From: Betaproteobacteria bacterium | GTDB lineage: Bacteria; Pseudomonadota; Gammaproteobacteria; Burkholderiales; SG8-41 | Length of the DNA stretch: 52,803 nt | Reading direction: 5' to 3' | NCBI GenBank assembly: GCA_021732605.1 | Contig: JAKFUS010000039.1 | Coordinates: 1-52,803, forward strand | Shown here: positions 24,541 through 34,198 of the stretch, one piece after another | Layout of the letters: each line of letters opens with the position of its first letter | How positions within the stretch are numbered: position 1 is the first letter of the stretch | Program-made: the position numbers and the translations under genes | The notes under the pieces: model-generated | The model's input: only the letters and a program-made list of their open reading frames with translations | Database searches by the model: none | What the model was told of the DNA's origin: nothing

Positions 24541-25365
24541 TTATCCCGGCAGGCACTCCAGCTTCGCAGTCAGCGGGGCGTGGTCGGAAATCCGGCTCCA
24601 GCGCCGGCCGTGATGGACGCGGACTTCACGCACCGCGAAGCCACGCACGTAAATCCGGTCCAGCCGCAGCACCGGCAGCAGTGCCGGAAAGCTGCGCGCA
24701 GGCACGCCGCCCGCCAGTTCGAATACTTCGTGCATGTTCAGCGGATGCGCAAGCTGCTGGGTCGCGCGGTGGCGCCAGTACCAGTCGTTGAAATCGCCGG
24801 CGATAATCAAAGGTGCCTCCGGCGGCACCAACCGTTCGATACGCTGGCGCAGGCGTTCGAGTTGCAAGCCGCGACCGCGCGCAGTGAGCGCGAGGTGCAC
24901 ACATACGCAATGCAGTGGTTGCGGCCACCCAGGCATCGCGATTTCGCAATGCAACAGGCCGCGCCGCTCAAAACGATGCGATGAAACGTCTTGATTGTCC
25001 CAGCGCGTGATCGGATAACGCGACAGCACCGCGTTGCCGTGGTGACCGGCGTCATACACCGCGTTTTTACCGTAGGCATGACTGCTCCACAGACTGTCGG
25101 CGAGAAACTCATATTGGGACTGCACCGGCCAGTCGAGGTGGCGGGCAGCATGTACCGTGTTTTCACCCACAACCTCCTGCAGAAACACCAGGTCGGTATT
25201 GAGCAGGCGCAACTGCTCACGCAGCACGTGCAGTGTCGGCCGCCGCGCAAACAGCGGCATGACCGAAAAGCCCTTGTGGATATTGTAGGTCGCGACGCTC
25301 AGCTGCAGCGCCGCGCCGGCCACTGCCGCCTCAGGAAATGGCAAGCATGCGGTCGAGCGCGACAC
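24541..25365 (-). CDS. Endonuclease/exonuclease/phosphatase (EEP) family protein
   Basis: A 274-residue cytoplasmic member of the EEP superfamily (DNase I-like fold), which holds Mg-dependent phosphodiesterases. Motifs in order: TYNIHKG (metal and substrate Asn), FLQEV (metal Glu), YGKNAV and GHHGNAVLSRY, CVHLAL, GDFNDW (catalytic Asp and Asn) and the C-terminal SDHAPL (catalytic His). It lacks the long extensions of the repair enzyme XthA and has no membrane segments, so the target (nucleic acid, lipid or small phosphate) stays open. Its first 35 bases overlap the 3' end of nadA, showing coupling to that operon. Confidence 0.85.
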   Translation of the reverse strand: MSRSTACLPFPEAAVAGAALQLSVATYNIHKGFSVMPLFARRPTLHVLREQLRLLNTDLVFLQEVVGENTVHAARHLDWPVQSQYEFLADSLWSSHAYGKNAVYDAGHHGNAVLSRYPITRWDNQDVSSHRFERRGLLHCEIAMPGWPQPLHCVCVHLALTARGRGLQLERLRQRIERLVPPEAPLIIAGDFNDWYWRHRATQQLAHPLNMHEVFELAGGVPARSFPALLPVLRLDRIYVRGFAVREVRVHHGRRWSRISDHAPLTAKLECLPG

Positions 25366-26428
25366 GCGCCAGTTCCGCCTCGTACGCAGGCACCTTGATC
25401 TGGTTCACCACCTTGCCGTCCACCAGATTCTCCAGTGCCCAGGCCAGGTGCTGTGGGTCGATGCGCTGCATGGTCGAACACATGCACACCGTCGGCGCCA
25501 TGAACTGCACCGATTTGCCCTGCGGACTGAATTCTTCCGCGATGCGGTTGACCAGGTTGAGTTCGGTGCCAACCAGCCAGCGCGATCCCGGCGGGCTCGC
25601 CGCGATGGTCTTGATGATGTAGTCGGTCGAGCCGACGTAATCAGAGAGTTTGCACACTTCGAAGTTGCACTCCGGATGGCTGATCACAGCGCCGCCCGGA
25701 TGCTGCTGGCGCCAGCGCAGGATGTGCTGGGCCTGGAACATCTGGTGCACAGAGCAATGGCCCTTCCACAGCAGCACTTTCGCCATCTTGATCTGCTGCG
25801 GGGTGAGCCCGCCCATCGGCTCATCCGGGTCCCACACCATCATTTCCGACAGCGGGATATCCATCAGATAACCTGTCCAGCGGCCGAGATGCTGGTCGGG
25901 GAAAAACAGCACTTTCTCGCGGCGACCGAAGGCCCAGCCGAGAATATTCCGCGCATTGGAAGAGGTGCAGACGATACCGCCATGTTCGCCGCAGAAGGCT
26001 TTCAGGTCAGCAGCGGAATTGATGTAGGTGATGGGCGTGACATGTTCATCGGGATCCAGCACTTCCGCGATTTCACGCCAGGCGCGCTCAACCTTGGGCA
26101 GGCTCGCCATGTCGGCCATCGAGCAGCCGGCGCTCAAGTCGGGCAGGATCACTTTCTGCGAAGCGCGCGACAGGATATCCGCGACTTCGGCCATGAAATG
26201 CACGCCGCAGAACACGATGTATTCGGAATCAGTGCCACATGCCAGCTTCGATAACTGCAACGAGTCACCGGTCAGATCGGCGTGTTTGTAAACGTCCGCA
26301 CGCTGATAGTGGTGACCGAGCAATACGACGCGATCACCGAGCTTCTTCCGTGCCGCCACGATGCGTGCCTGGCACGCCTCATCGGCCAGCGGTTTGAAAC
26401 CCTCAAAGGCTATCGTTTTCACTTCCAT
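25331..26428 (-). CDS. nadA: Quinolinate synthase
   Basis: NadA condenses iminoaspartate with dihydroxyacetone phosphate to quinolinate in de novo NAD synthesis, using a [4Fe-4S] cluster. The 365-residue product from the ATG at 26428 has LLGHHYQRADVY (36-46), and the three cluster cysteines are Cys102 (AGCSMAD), Cys225 (WKGHCSVH) and most likely Cys317 (CMCSTM). I chose this start because AGGAGAAGGA precedes it; the longer frame to 26515 adds 29 unlikely residues. No nadB or nadC is near. The gene lies 149 bp after nudB and overlaps the EEP gene. Confidence 0.95.
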   Translation of the reverse strand: MEVKTIAFEGFKPLADEACQARIVAARKKLGDRVVLLGHHYQRADVYKHADLTGDSLQLSKLACGTDSEYIVFCGVHFMAEVADILSRASQKVILPDLSAGCSMADMASLPKVERAWREIAEVLDPDEHVTPITYINSAADLKAFCGEHGGIVCTSSNARNILGWAFGRREKVLFFPDQHLGRWTGYLMDIPLSEMMVWDPDEPMGGLTPQQIKMAKVLLWKGHCSVHQMFQAQHILRWRQQHPGGAVISHPECNFEVCKLSDYVGSTDYIIKTIAASPPGSRWLVGTELNLVNRIAEEFSPQGKSVQFMAPTVCMCSTMQRIDPQHLAWALENLVDGKVVNQIKVPAYEAELARVALDRMLAIS

Positions 26429-26577
26429 CGTCTGATCCTTCTCCTGTGCTCCGGCCACGCCCCCGCTTCCGGGATACGCTTTGGGAAAGACTTCTACATT
26501 ACAGGATTTTGACAAAAAAACCAGCCGGAGATTCCCGCAAAATGCTTACCCAGAACAGTTCCGCAGGATCGTGAGGC

Positions 26578-27027
26578 TTATGTGCGCTGCCGCATCCGCT
26601 GCGGCAGTTCACGGATGACTTCAGCGTTGCTCGAGGAAAACACAAGCTCGGCTGCCTCACGCCACGGCAACCATTGGTAGTCCAGATGTTCGCGCGGTGC
26701 GAGCACGACGTCCTGGACGGACGGCAATTCCAGACTGAACACATGTTCCGTATTGTGAGTAACGCCCGGAGCATAACGACTGCGCCAGTGCGCGTAAATT
26801 TCATAGCAGTTTTCACGTTGCCAGTCGATCAGCGTCGCAACGTCCGTGACAATGCCGGTTTCTTCGGCTAGCTCGCGCTGCGCAGTCTGCCGCAGCGTTT
26901 CGTCCGCATCCTGGCTACCGGTGACGGATTGCCAGAACCCCGCACGGTCTGCGCGCTCCAGCAACAACACCTGCAAATCGGCGGTGTGCACCAGCACCAG
27001 CACCGAAACCGGAGTTTTGTAATTCAT
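26578..27027 (-). CDS. nudB: Dihydroneopterin triphosphate diphosphatase (Nudix)
   Basis: A 149-residue Nudix hydrolase. The Nudix box is perfect: Gly37, Glu43, REL 51-53, EE 55-56, Gly58 and Ile59. NudB removes pyrophosphate from dihydroneopterin triphosphate in folate synthesis and also acts on dATP. The assignment rests on length, on the family-like N and C termini and on the position near aspS, where nudB is found in many proteobacteria. Its ATG overlaps the stop of the barstar-like gene in an ATGA, so the two are translationally coupled. Confidence 0.88.
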   Translation of the reverse strand: MNYKTPVSVLVLVHTADLQVLLLERADRAGFWQSVTGSQDADETLRQTAQRELAEETGIVTDVATLIDWQRENCYEIYAHWRSRYAPGVTHNTEHVFSLELPSVQDVVLAPREHLDYQWLPWREAAELVFSSSNAEVIRELPQRMRQRT

Positions 27028-27467
27028 CGCTCTGCAAATGCCGGCAGGCCGGCAGCGCCTTCACTGATTGCAATAAACACCCGCCCGCGCGGCTGCCAGT
27101 ATTCCGCAGCGGCCCTGAGAATTTCCAGCAGCAGCGCGTATTCGTCCGGTGCCGCCACGGCAAAATCTGCAGCACCGCGCAGCACTGCCACGCTGCCCGG
27201 TTCAGCCTGCCACGACAGGTCTTGCAGGCAGTCGGCCAGCGCATCCCAGTTGCCGCCAAAACTGGCGGGGAACTGAAAGCCTCTGGCGCACGCACTGAGC
27301 AGCGCGTGTTTGCCGCGCGCACGCCGCAAGTCAACCACGATCCAGCGCAGCCCAGTACGCCTCACGATAGTCTGCAATAACGCGACCGCAGCCGGCGCAC
27401 GATACACGCCGTTGTTTCTTACGCAAAGGGTGGTGGAGAATGCAGCGGAAAATCGGGGAGATTTCAT
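27024..27467 (-). CDS. Barstar-like ribonuclease inhibitor
   Basis: A 147-residue protein whose middle and C-terminal parts match barstar: WIVVDLRRARGKHALLSACA, then FPASFGGNWDALADCLQDL and a C-terminal strand region FIAIS. In barstar the helix and the FG-NWDAL segment block the active site of barnase. The ATG at 27467 overlaps the stop of the ribonuclease gene (ATGA), the tight coupling expected of an enzyme and its inhibitor. A longer frame to 27587 exists, but it runs inside the ribonuclease gene. The inhibitor stays in the cytoplasm and protects RNA from unexported enzyme. Confidence 0.85.
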   Translation of the reverse strand: MKSPRFSAAFSTTLCVRNNGVYRAPAAVALLQTIVRRTGLRWIVVDLRRARGKHALLSACARGFQFPASFGGNWDALADCLQDLSWQAEPGSVAVLRGAADFAVAAPDEYALLLEILRAAAEYWQPRGRVFIAISEGAAGLPAFAER

Positions 27468-27931
27468 TCGACGATACGCCTGAATGTACGATAGTGATCC
27501 GCGGTGTAATAAAACTCTCCGCCATCGCGGCATTGCACGAGCCGCAGCAGGCCGGGCGGTGGTGATGCCTGGCGCTGACGCTCGCAACCAACGACGATGC
27601 GACGCGCACCACGGTGCCGTACACCGGGCGTGGTCACTGTGTACTCGCGGTAATGGCCGCGCGGCGCCGCTGGCAGCAATTTTTCGTAATTGCCGAAAGT
27701 GACTCCGTCGCGCTCATGGGGATAAGGTCCGCCGCTGCGGATCAGCCGCAGAGTCTCGCGGGCTTCCTGCGGCAATTCGGCAACACGGATTTCCTGCGCC
27801 TGAGCCTGGGTTTGCGGCTGCGGCTGCGACTGCGGGGCATCCCCGCGCGCAGCGGCCAGCGCGGCAAAAGCCAAGGCCGCGATCAAGCACAGCAGTTGCT
27901 GCAAAGGCATGCTGCGCCAGGCCTTACGCAT
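27464..27931 (-). CDS. Secreted guanyl-type ribonuclease (N1/T1/barnase family)
   Basis: A 155-residue exported ribonuclease. A Sec signal peptide (about 1-28, AFAALAAARG) is followed by a Gln/Pro-rich linker (34-47) and a microbial ribonuclease domain: LPQEARETLRLIRSGGPYPHERDG, FGNYEKLLP, HYREYTV with catalytic Glu96, RRIVVG with Arg110/111 and YYTADHY with His146. Cys116 and Cys134 probably form a disulfide. AAGGAG stands before the ATG. It lies 37 bp after aspS and overlaps the barstar-like gene. Such enzymes cleave RNA after G outside the cell, for nutrition or competition. Confidence 0.88.
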   Translation of the reverse strand: MRKAWRSMPLQQLLCLIAALAFAALAAARGDAPQSQPQPQTQAQAQEIRVAELPQEARETLRLIRSGGPYPHERDGVTFGNYEKLLPAAPRGHYREYTVTTPGVRHRGARRIVVGCERQRQASPPPGLLRLVQCRDGGEFYYTADHYRTFRRIVE

Positions 27932-27968
27932 CCGGAGCTCCTTTACGGCCTATGCAGGCCGCGACCGT

Positions 27969-29753
<1,785 letters not shown>

Positions 29754-29773
29754 AAGCAATTGATTTTAAATGA

Positions 29774-30418
29774 TTATTTAATATGTTCTGGCGCGGGCAA
29801 TACGATGCCACCGCTGCTTGCCGGCGCCACCACACCCATGGACACGATGTACTTGAATGCGGCGTCAACCGACATGTCGATTTCAATGACATCTGCACGC
29901 CGTACATAAAAATAAAACCCGTTGACCGGGCTCGGTGTCGTTGGAATGAACACCGCGACATATTCCTCCGGTAAACGCACCGCGACTTCCACTGGCAGAT
30001 TAGTCTGGAATGCCAGCGACCAGGCCTGCGGATGTGGGTAGCGCACCAGGAGCACCTTGCGGAATGCGTGGCCGGTGCCGGAGAACAGCGTATCGCTGAC
30101 CTGTTTGACGCTGTGATAAATGGTATTGACGATGGGGATGCGCGCGAGTACGCCCTCCCAGAACCCCACCAGCCTCTGCCCCAACATGTTGGTCGCAAGC
30201 ATCCCTGTGAACAGCACGACCAGCACCGTCAGAATTACGCCCAGTCCCGGCACATGCACACCCAGCCAGTTTTCAGTAAGAAACGCGCTGGGCAACAGCA
30301 GCAGAGAGTGGTCCATCGTGCCCACCAGCAGGCTGAGTACCCACAGCGTAATCACCAGCGGCACCCAGATCAGCAGGCCTGCGATGATGTAACTCTTGAT
30401 GAAAGTTTTCTTGAACAT
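29774..30418 (-). CDS. DUF502 family membrane protein
   Basis: A 214-residue inner-membrane protein with two or three hydrophobic segments near the N terminus (about 10-32 and 55-80) and a soluble C-terminal half with IPIVNTIYHSVKQV and the PSPVNGFYFYV strand region typical of DUF502. The function is unknown. The gene is regularly found just upstream of aspS in Betaproteobacteria, as here. Confidence 0.9.
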   Translation of the reverse strand: MFKKTFIKSYIIAGLLIWVPLVITLWVLSLLVGTMDHSLLLLPSAFLTENWLGVHVPGLGVILTVLVVLFTGMLATNMLGQRLVGFWEGVLARIPIVNTIYHSVKQVSDTLFSGTGHAFRKVLLVRYPHPQAWSLAFQTNLPVEVAVRLPEEYVAVFIPTTPSPVNGFYFYVRRADVIEIDMSVDAAFKYIVSMGVVAPASSGGIVLPAPEHIK

Positions 30419-30523
30419 GGGTTTCGACGTGGGTTGCGCGTGGCGTGAAGAGCAGATGGCAGTCAGCGCAACTCAACCCTCTGCAACGCGACGATCACGC
30501 GCTCGACGGGCTGCGTGGGTCAC

Positions 30524-30865
30524 TCAGGCGGGGGTAACTCCGGCCTTGGGCTCAGGCTTGGATTCCGACTTAGATGCCGATTTAGATTCAGACTTGGGTT
30601 CGGACTTGGATTCTGTCTTGGCTTCATCTTTCTTGGGTGCGTCCGCGGATTTGGCGTCATCCGCCTTCGGTTTGACGCTGCCTTTATCCTTGAAATCCGT
30701 CGCGTACCAACCGCTGCCTTTTAACTGGAAACCAGCCGCAGTCACCATTTTGCTGAACGTTTTTTTGCCGCACTCCGGACAATCGGTCAACAGCGGGTCG
30801 CTGATGCGTTGCAGGAATTCCTTCTGGAAACTGCACGCCCCGCATTTGTATTCATAAATTGGCAT
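30524..30865 (-). CDS. FmdB-family zinc ribbon protein with acidic/basic repeat tail
   Basis: A 113-residue protein. The first ~60 residues form the FmdB zinc ribbon with Cys8, Cys11, Cys29 and Cys32 (MPIYEYKCGAC...CPECG), and the tail is a low-complexity run of Lys, Ser, Glu and Pro in KSEPKSES-type repeats. The ATG at 30865 has GAGGTG upstream and gives the usual MPIYEYKC start. Members are thought to act as small regulators, but no role is proven. It opens the DUF502-aspS operon and has a -10 box 26 bp upstream. Confidence 0.88.
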   Translation of the reverse strand: MPIYEYKCGACSFQKEFLQRISDPLLTDCPECGKKTFSKMVTAAGFQLKGSGWYATDFKDKGSVKPKADDAKSADAPKKDEAKTESKSEPKSESKSASKSESKPEPKAGVTPA

Positions 30866-30890
30866 GGCGCACCTCAAAATCTAAAAAAGC

Positions 30891-30896
30891 ATTATA
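30891..30896 (-). promoter_or_regulatory. -10 box TATAAT of the fmdB-aspS operon
   Basis: On the minus strand TATAAT lies 26 bp before the ATG of the zinc ribbon gene. The -35 region 17-18 bp further upstream (GAAGTC or GGAAGT) is poor, so the promoter may need an activator. It is the likely start of the transcript reaching aspS and perhaps nudB and nadA. Confidence 0.55.
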
Positions 30897-31065
30897 CCTT
30901 AGAAGGTTACAGTGACTTCCCGGGGATATCCGGGTCTAGCTGGGGCATTTCAAGCCGCCAGTACAGCGGGCTTGGCGCAGCGCACCAGCCGCGTCACAAT
31001 TAGGCGAATCTGGTTCATTGAATTTAGTCCATTGAAAAAAAAGCATTTTTTGAAAACCACCCCAA

Positions 31066-32241
31066 ATGGCCAACCACATCCTCGTCCTCAACGCCGGTTC
31101 ATCCAGTATCAAATTCGCGGTGTTTGCCGCCACGCACCCGTTAAGGCGCACCGTACAGGGCATGATTTCTGGCATCGGCATGACCGCTGGTTTCCACGCG
31201 GGGAACGAACAGGGTCCCCTGCCCGGTGCGCTGCCCCCCGGCCCGCTGAATCACGAAACGGCATTGGCCTGGCTGTTCGACTGGCTGGCCACCGGCAACC
31301 ATGCGCAACGACTGCTGGGCGCCGGTCACCGTGTCGTGCATGGCGGCGAACAATACGATGCGCCGCTGGTGATCGACGCGCAGAACCTTGCCAGTCTCGA
31401 TGCGCTGTCACCGCTGGCCCCCCTGCACCAGCCGCACAACGTCGCCGCGATCAATGCACTGCGCAAGCTGCGCCCGGACCTCGCCCAAGTGGCCTGCTTC
31501 GATACCGCATTTCACCGCACCCAGCCTGCAGTCGCGCAAACACTCGCCCTGCCGCGGGCCGTGACCGCCGGTGGCCTGCGTCGTTACGGCTTCCACGGCC
31601 TGTCGTATGAATTCATCGCGAACGCGCTGCCGGGTGCGCTCGGCGCTGCCGCTGACGGTCGTGTCATCGTCGCCCATCTCGGCAACGGCGCCAGCCTGTG
31701 CGCGATGCGCAACCGCAGGAGCATCGCCACCACCATGGGCTTTAGCACTCTGGATGGCCTGGTCATGGGCACACGCTGCGGCAGCATTGATCCGGGGGTG
31801 CTGTTCTACCTGATGCGCGAAAAAAACATGTCAGCTGATGCGGTCGAGGACATGTTGTACCGCAAATCCGGATTGCTCGGTCTGTCGGAAATCAGCAACG
31901 ACATGCGCACTCTGCTCGACAGTGATGATCTGCGCGCACGCGCCGCGATCGAGCAGTTTGTTTACCGCGCCGCACTGGAAACCGGGGCACTCACCGCAGC
32001 ACTGGAAGGCATCGATGCACTGGTGTTTACCGGCGGGATCGGTGAACACGCAGTAGCTGTCCGCGCCATGATCTGCGAAAAACTGGCCTGGCTCGGCATC
32101 ACGCTGGATGCATCAGCCAACGCGAGTCATGCGTCGCGCATCTCCACCACCGCCAGCCGGGTCAGCGTCTGCATCATCCCCACGGATGAAGAGGCGGTGA
32201 TCGCGCAACATACTCAGCACTTGCTGCAAAGTCCGCAATAA
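31066..32241 (+). CDS. ackA: Acetate kinase
   Basis: A 391-residue acetate/propionate kinase of the ASKHA fold, converting acyl phosphate and ADP to acid and ATP, and the reverse. LVLNAGSSSIKFAVF (5-19), ACFDTAFHRT, HLGNGASLCAM and FTGGIGEHA are clear family motifs. The ATG gives the usual start, though the ribosome site is weak. No phosphotransacetylase gene is adjacent, so the partner lies elsewhere. A bidirectional terminator follows. It is divergent from the zinc ribbon gene with 200 bp between them. Confidence 0.95.
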   Translation: MANHILVLNAGSSSIKFAVFAATHPLRRTVQGMISGIGMTAGFHAGNEQGPLPGALPPGPLNHETALAWLFDWLATGNHAQRLLGAGHRVVHGGEQYDAPLVIDAQNLASLDALSPLAPLHQPHNVAAINALRKLRPDLAQVACFDTAFHRTQPAVAQTLALPRAVTAGGLRRYGFHGLSYEFIANALPGALGAAADGRVIVAHLGNGASLCAMRNRRSIATTMGFSTLDGLVMGTRCGSIDPGVLFYLMREKNMSADAVEDMLYRKSGLLGLSEISNDMRTLLDSDDLRARAAIEQFVYRAALETGALTAALEGIDALVFTGGIGEHAVAVRAMICEKLAWLGITLDASANASHASRISTTASRVSVCIIPTDEEAVIAQHTQHLLQSPQ

Positions 32242-32251
32242 ACCAAAAAAA

Positions 32252-32272
32252 CCGGGCAATGCCCGGTTTTTT
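32252..32272. terminator. Bidirectional terminator between ackA and ssb
   Basis: CCGGGC (32252-32257), AAT loop, GCCCGG (32261-32266) and six T; seven A precede the stem, so it also works for the convergent ssb transcript. Confidence 0.92.
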
Positions 32273-32308
32273 GTGAACAGATTACCCGCAGTTACGTTAA
32301 TTCATCGG

Positions 32309-32737
32309 TTAAAACGGAATATCGTCATCCATGTCGTCAAAGCTGCCGCCGCTTTTCTTCGCCGGCGCCTTGCCGCCACCGCCGCCACCCTCAGCGGCAC
32401 CACCGCGTCCGCCGAGCAATTGCATGCGATCAGCAACAACCTCGGTCGTATAACGGTCCTGGCCTTCCTTGTCCTGCCATTTACGGGTACGGATCCGGCC
32501 TTCGACGTAACAGGGGGAGCCTTTTTTCAAGTACTCGCCGGCAACTTCAGCCAGCCGACCGAAAAAAGAAATCCGGTGCCACTCGGTATGTTCCTGCTTG
32601 TCACCGCTTTTTTTGTCTTTCCATGACTCGGTGGTCGCCAGAGTGATATTCGTTACCGCCTCACCACTGGGCAAGTAACGCGTCTCCGGGTCTTTGCCGA
32701 GATTGCCGATCAGAATTACCTTGTTAACTGATGCCAT
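32309..32737 (-). CDS. ssb: Single-stranded DNA-binding protein
   Basis: A 142-residue SSB. The OB fold (about 1-110) has [27 protein letters not shown] and [11 protein letters not shown]; a Gly-rich linker and the partner-binding tip DDDIPF end the protein. It coats single-stranded DNA in replication, repair and recombination, and uvrA lies close by. The MFS gene is 160 bp upstream on the same strand. Confidence 0.97.
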   Translation of the reverse strand: MASVNKVILIGNLGKDPETRYLPSGEAVTNITLATTESWKDKKSGDKQEHTEWHRISFFGRLAEVAGEYLKKGSPCYVEGRIRTRKWQDKEGQDRYTTEVVADRMQLLGGRGGAAEGGGGGGKAPAKKSGGSFDDMDDDIPF

Positions 32738-32897
32738 GTCAGTTTTTCCTTTTGATATTCAATGCTGGATCACACCGGACGTATCACGCCGAACAACTGA
32801 GTTTCAACAAAAACATGACAGCCTCGCCAGAGGCATGTTGTTGTCATGCCGTAGGCAGCTTTCCATAAATCCTTCAACGCATCCGTCGCCGAAGCGT

Positions 32898-34091
32898 TTA
32901 CGTGCGCGCCGCAACGGGCGGCAAACGCATGCCGAAAGCGAGTATAAGCCAGATCGCCAGCAGCGCAGCATCGAGGACAACGACACTGATAACCCCCCAG
33001 TGCTGGTAGAGAAAACCGCCCGCAGCAGCACCGACAAACGTACCGAAAAACTGGACGGTGCTGTAGAGGCCGATGGCCGTGCCCTTGGCATGCACTGGCG
33101 CAAGACGCGTGGTCAGCGTCGGCAGCATCGCTTCGAGCACATTAAAGGGCACAAAAAACACCAGCAAAAACAAGGACAACAACCACAGGTTTGCGCTGAG
33201 CCAGGGCAAAGCCAGATGGCCTGCCAGCAGCAACGCCACCGCGATGATGAACCAGCGTCGTAGTAACTCCGGCCTGCCGGCCTGCATGATCGGCGGCAGC
33301 ATCAGCACGAAGGAGCCGAGCATCACCGGCAGGTAAACCTTCCAGTGCTCCCCCAACGGCAGGCCGGCATCGCGCAGGCTGAACGGCACCACGATGAACA
33401 GCGCCATCAGCACCGCGTGCAACGCAAAAATGCCCCAGTTCAGCCGCGCAAGTTGCGGGTCCAGCAGCACGTTCCAGAAATCCTTCAGGCCGCGGCCCGG
33501 CGCCGGCGGTGCTGGCGGCGGATCCGGAATAAAACGCCACATGACGATGATGCCCGCCAGCGCCAGCACGCCGGTCATCGCGAATATGCCCGGCACGCCG
33601 ATCACACGGTCAAGCCAGGGACTCGCTGTCAGCGACAGTGCAAACGACACGCCGATGGTGGACCCGATCATCGCCATCGCCTTGGCGCGCTGATCTTCAC
33701 GCGTCAGGTCGGCGGTCATCGCAATCACCGCTGCCGAAATCGCACCGGCGCCCTGCAGAATGCGACCCAGAATGACGATATAGATGTTCGGCGCCAGCGC
33801 CGCGATAAAACTGCCGATGGCAAAAATCACCAGTCCGATGTAAACCACGGGTTTGCGGCCGATACGATCCGACCACCAGCCAAAGGGGATTTGCAGGATG
33901 GCCTGGGTCAGGCCGTAAGCGCCGATGGCGATGCCGACCAGCGTCAGGTCGCTGCCCCCAGGCAGACGCTCGGCGTAAATGGCGAATACCGGCAGGATCA
34001 CGAACATGCCGAGCAGTCGCAAACCGAAAATTCCGGACAATCCGATGCTCGCCCGCAGCTCAAGCCGGGTCATTTTGTTACTGGACGGCAT
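32898..34091 (-). CDS. MFS transporter (YajR-like drug/proton antiporter group)
   Basis: A 397-residue major facilitator with 12 probable membrane segments, the loop-2 motif [11 protein letters not shown], and [15 protein letters not shown] in the first helix, as in YajR-like exporters. It lacks the C-terminal ferredoxin-like domain of E. coli YajR. The substrate is unknown. It is divergent from uvrA, an arrangement common in Burkholderiales (uvrA, MFS, ssb). Confidence 0.9.
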   Translation of the reverse strand: MPSSNKMTRLELRASIGLSGIFGLRLLGMFVILPVFAIYAERLPGGSDLTLVGIAIGAYGLTQAILQIPFGWWSDRIGRKPVVYIGLVIFAIGSFIAALAPNIYIVILGRILQGAGAISAAVIAMTADLTREDQRAKAMAMIGSTIGVSFALSLTASPWLDRVIGVPGIFAMTGVLALAGIIVMWRFIPDPPPAPPAPGRGLKDFWNVLLDPQLARLNWGIFALHAVLMALFIVVPFSLRDAGLPLGEHWKVYLPVMLGSFVLMLPPIMQAGRPELLRRWFIIAVALLLAGHLALPWLSANLWLLSLFLLVFFVPFNVLEAMLPTLTTRLAPVHAKGTAIGLYSTVQFFGTFVGAAAGGFLYQHWGVISVVVLDAALLAIWLILAFGMRLPPVAART

Positions 34092-34136
34092 GAAATGGGT
34101 CCGGCTGGAAACCTGGGCAACAGTTGGGCGGAGGAG

Positions 34137-34165
34137 TTGGGCAGAACAACGTATGCGCGTATAGT
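34137..34165 (+). promoter_or_regulatory. Sigma-70 promoter of uvrA
   Basis: TTGGGC (34137-34142), a 17-bp spacer and TATAGT (34160-34165) lie 33 bp before the uvrA ATG. I found no convincing LexA box (CTG-N10-CAG) in this region, so SOS control is not supported by sequence. Confidence 0.65.
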
Positions 34166-34198
34166 AGCAGGTTCACTTTTGTTTTCTTCAGGCTCTTC

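Noticed and set aside
25331..26515. nadA starting at 26515
   Set aside because: The extra 29 residues are not family-like and the ATG at 26428 has a good ribosome site.
34092..34198. Possible LexA (SOS) box before uvrA
   Set aside because: CTG and CAG triplets occur but not with the 10-base spacing, and the flanking bases do not match.
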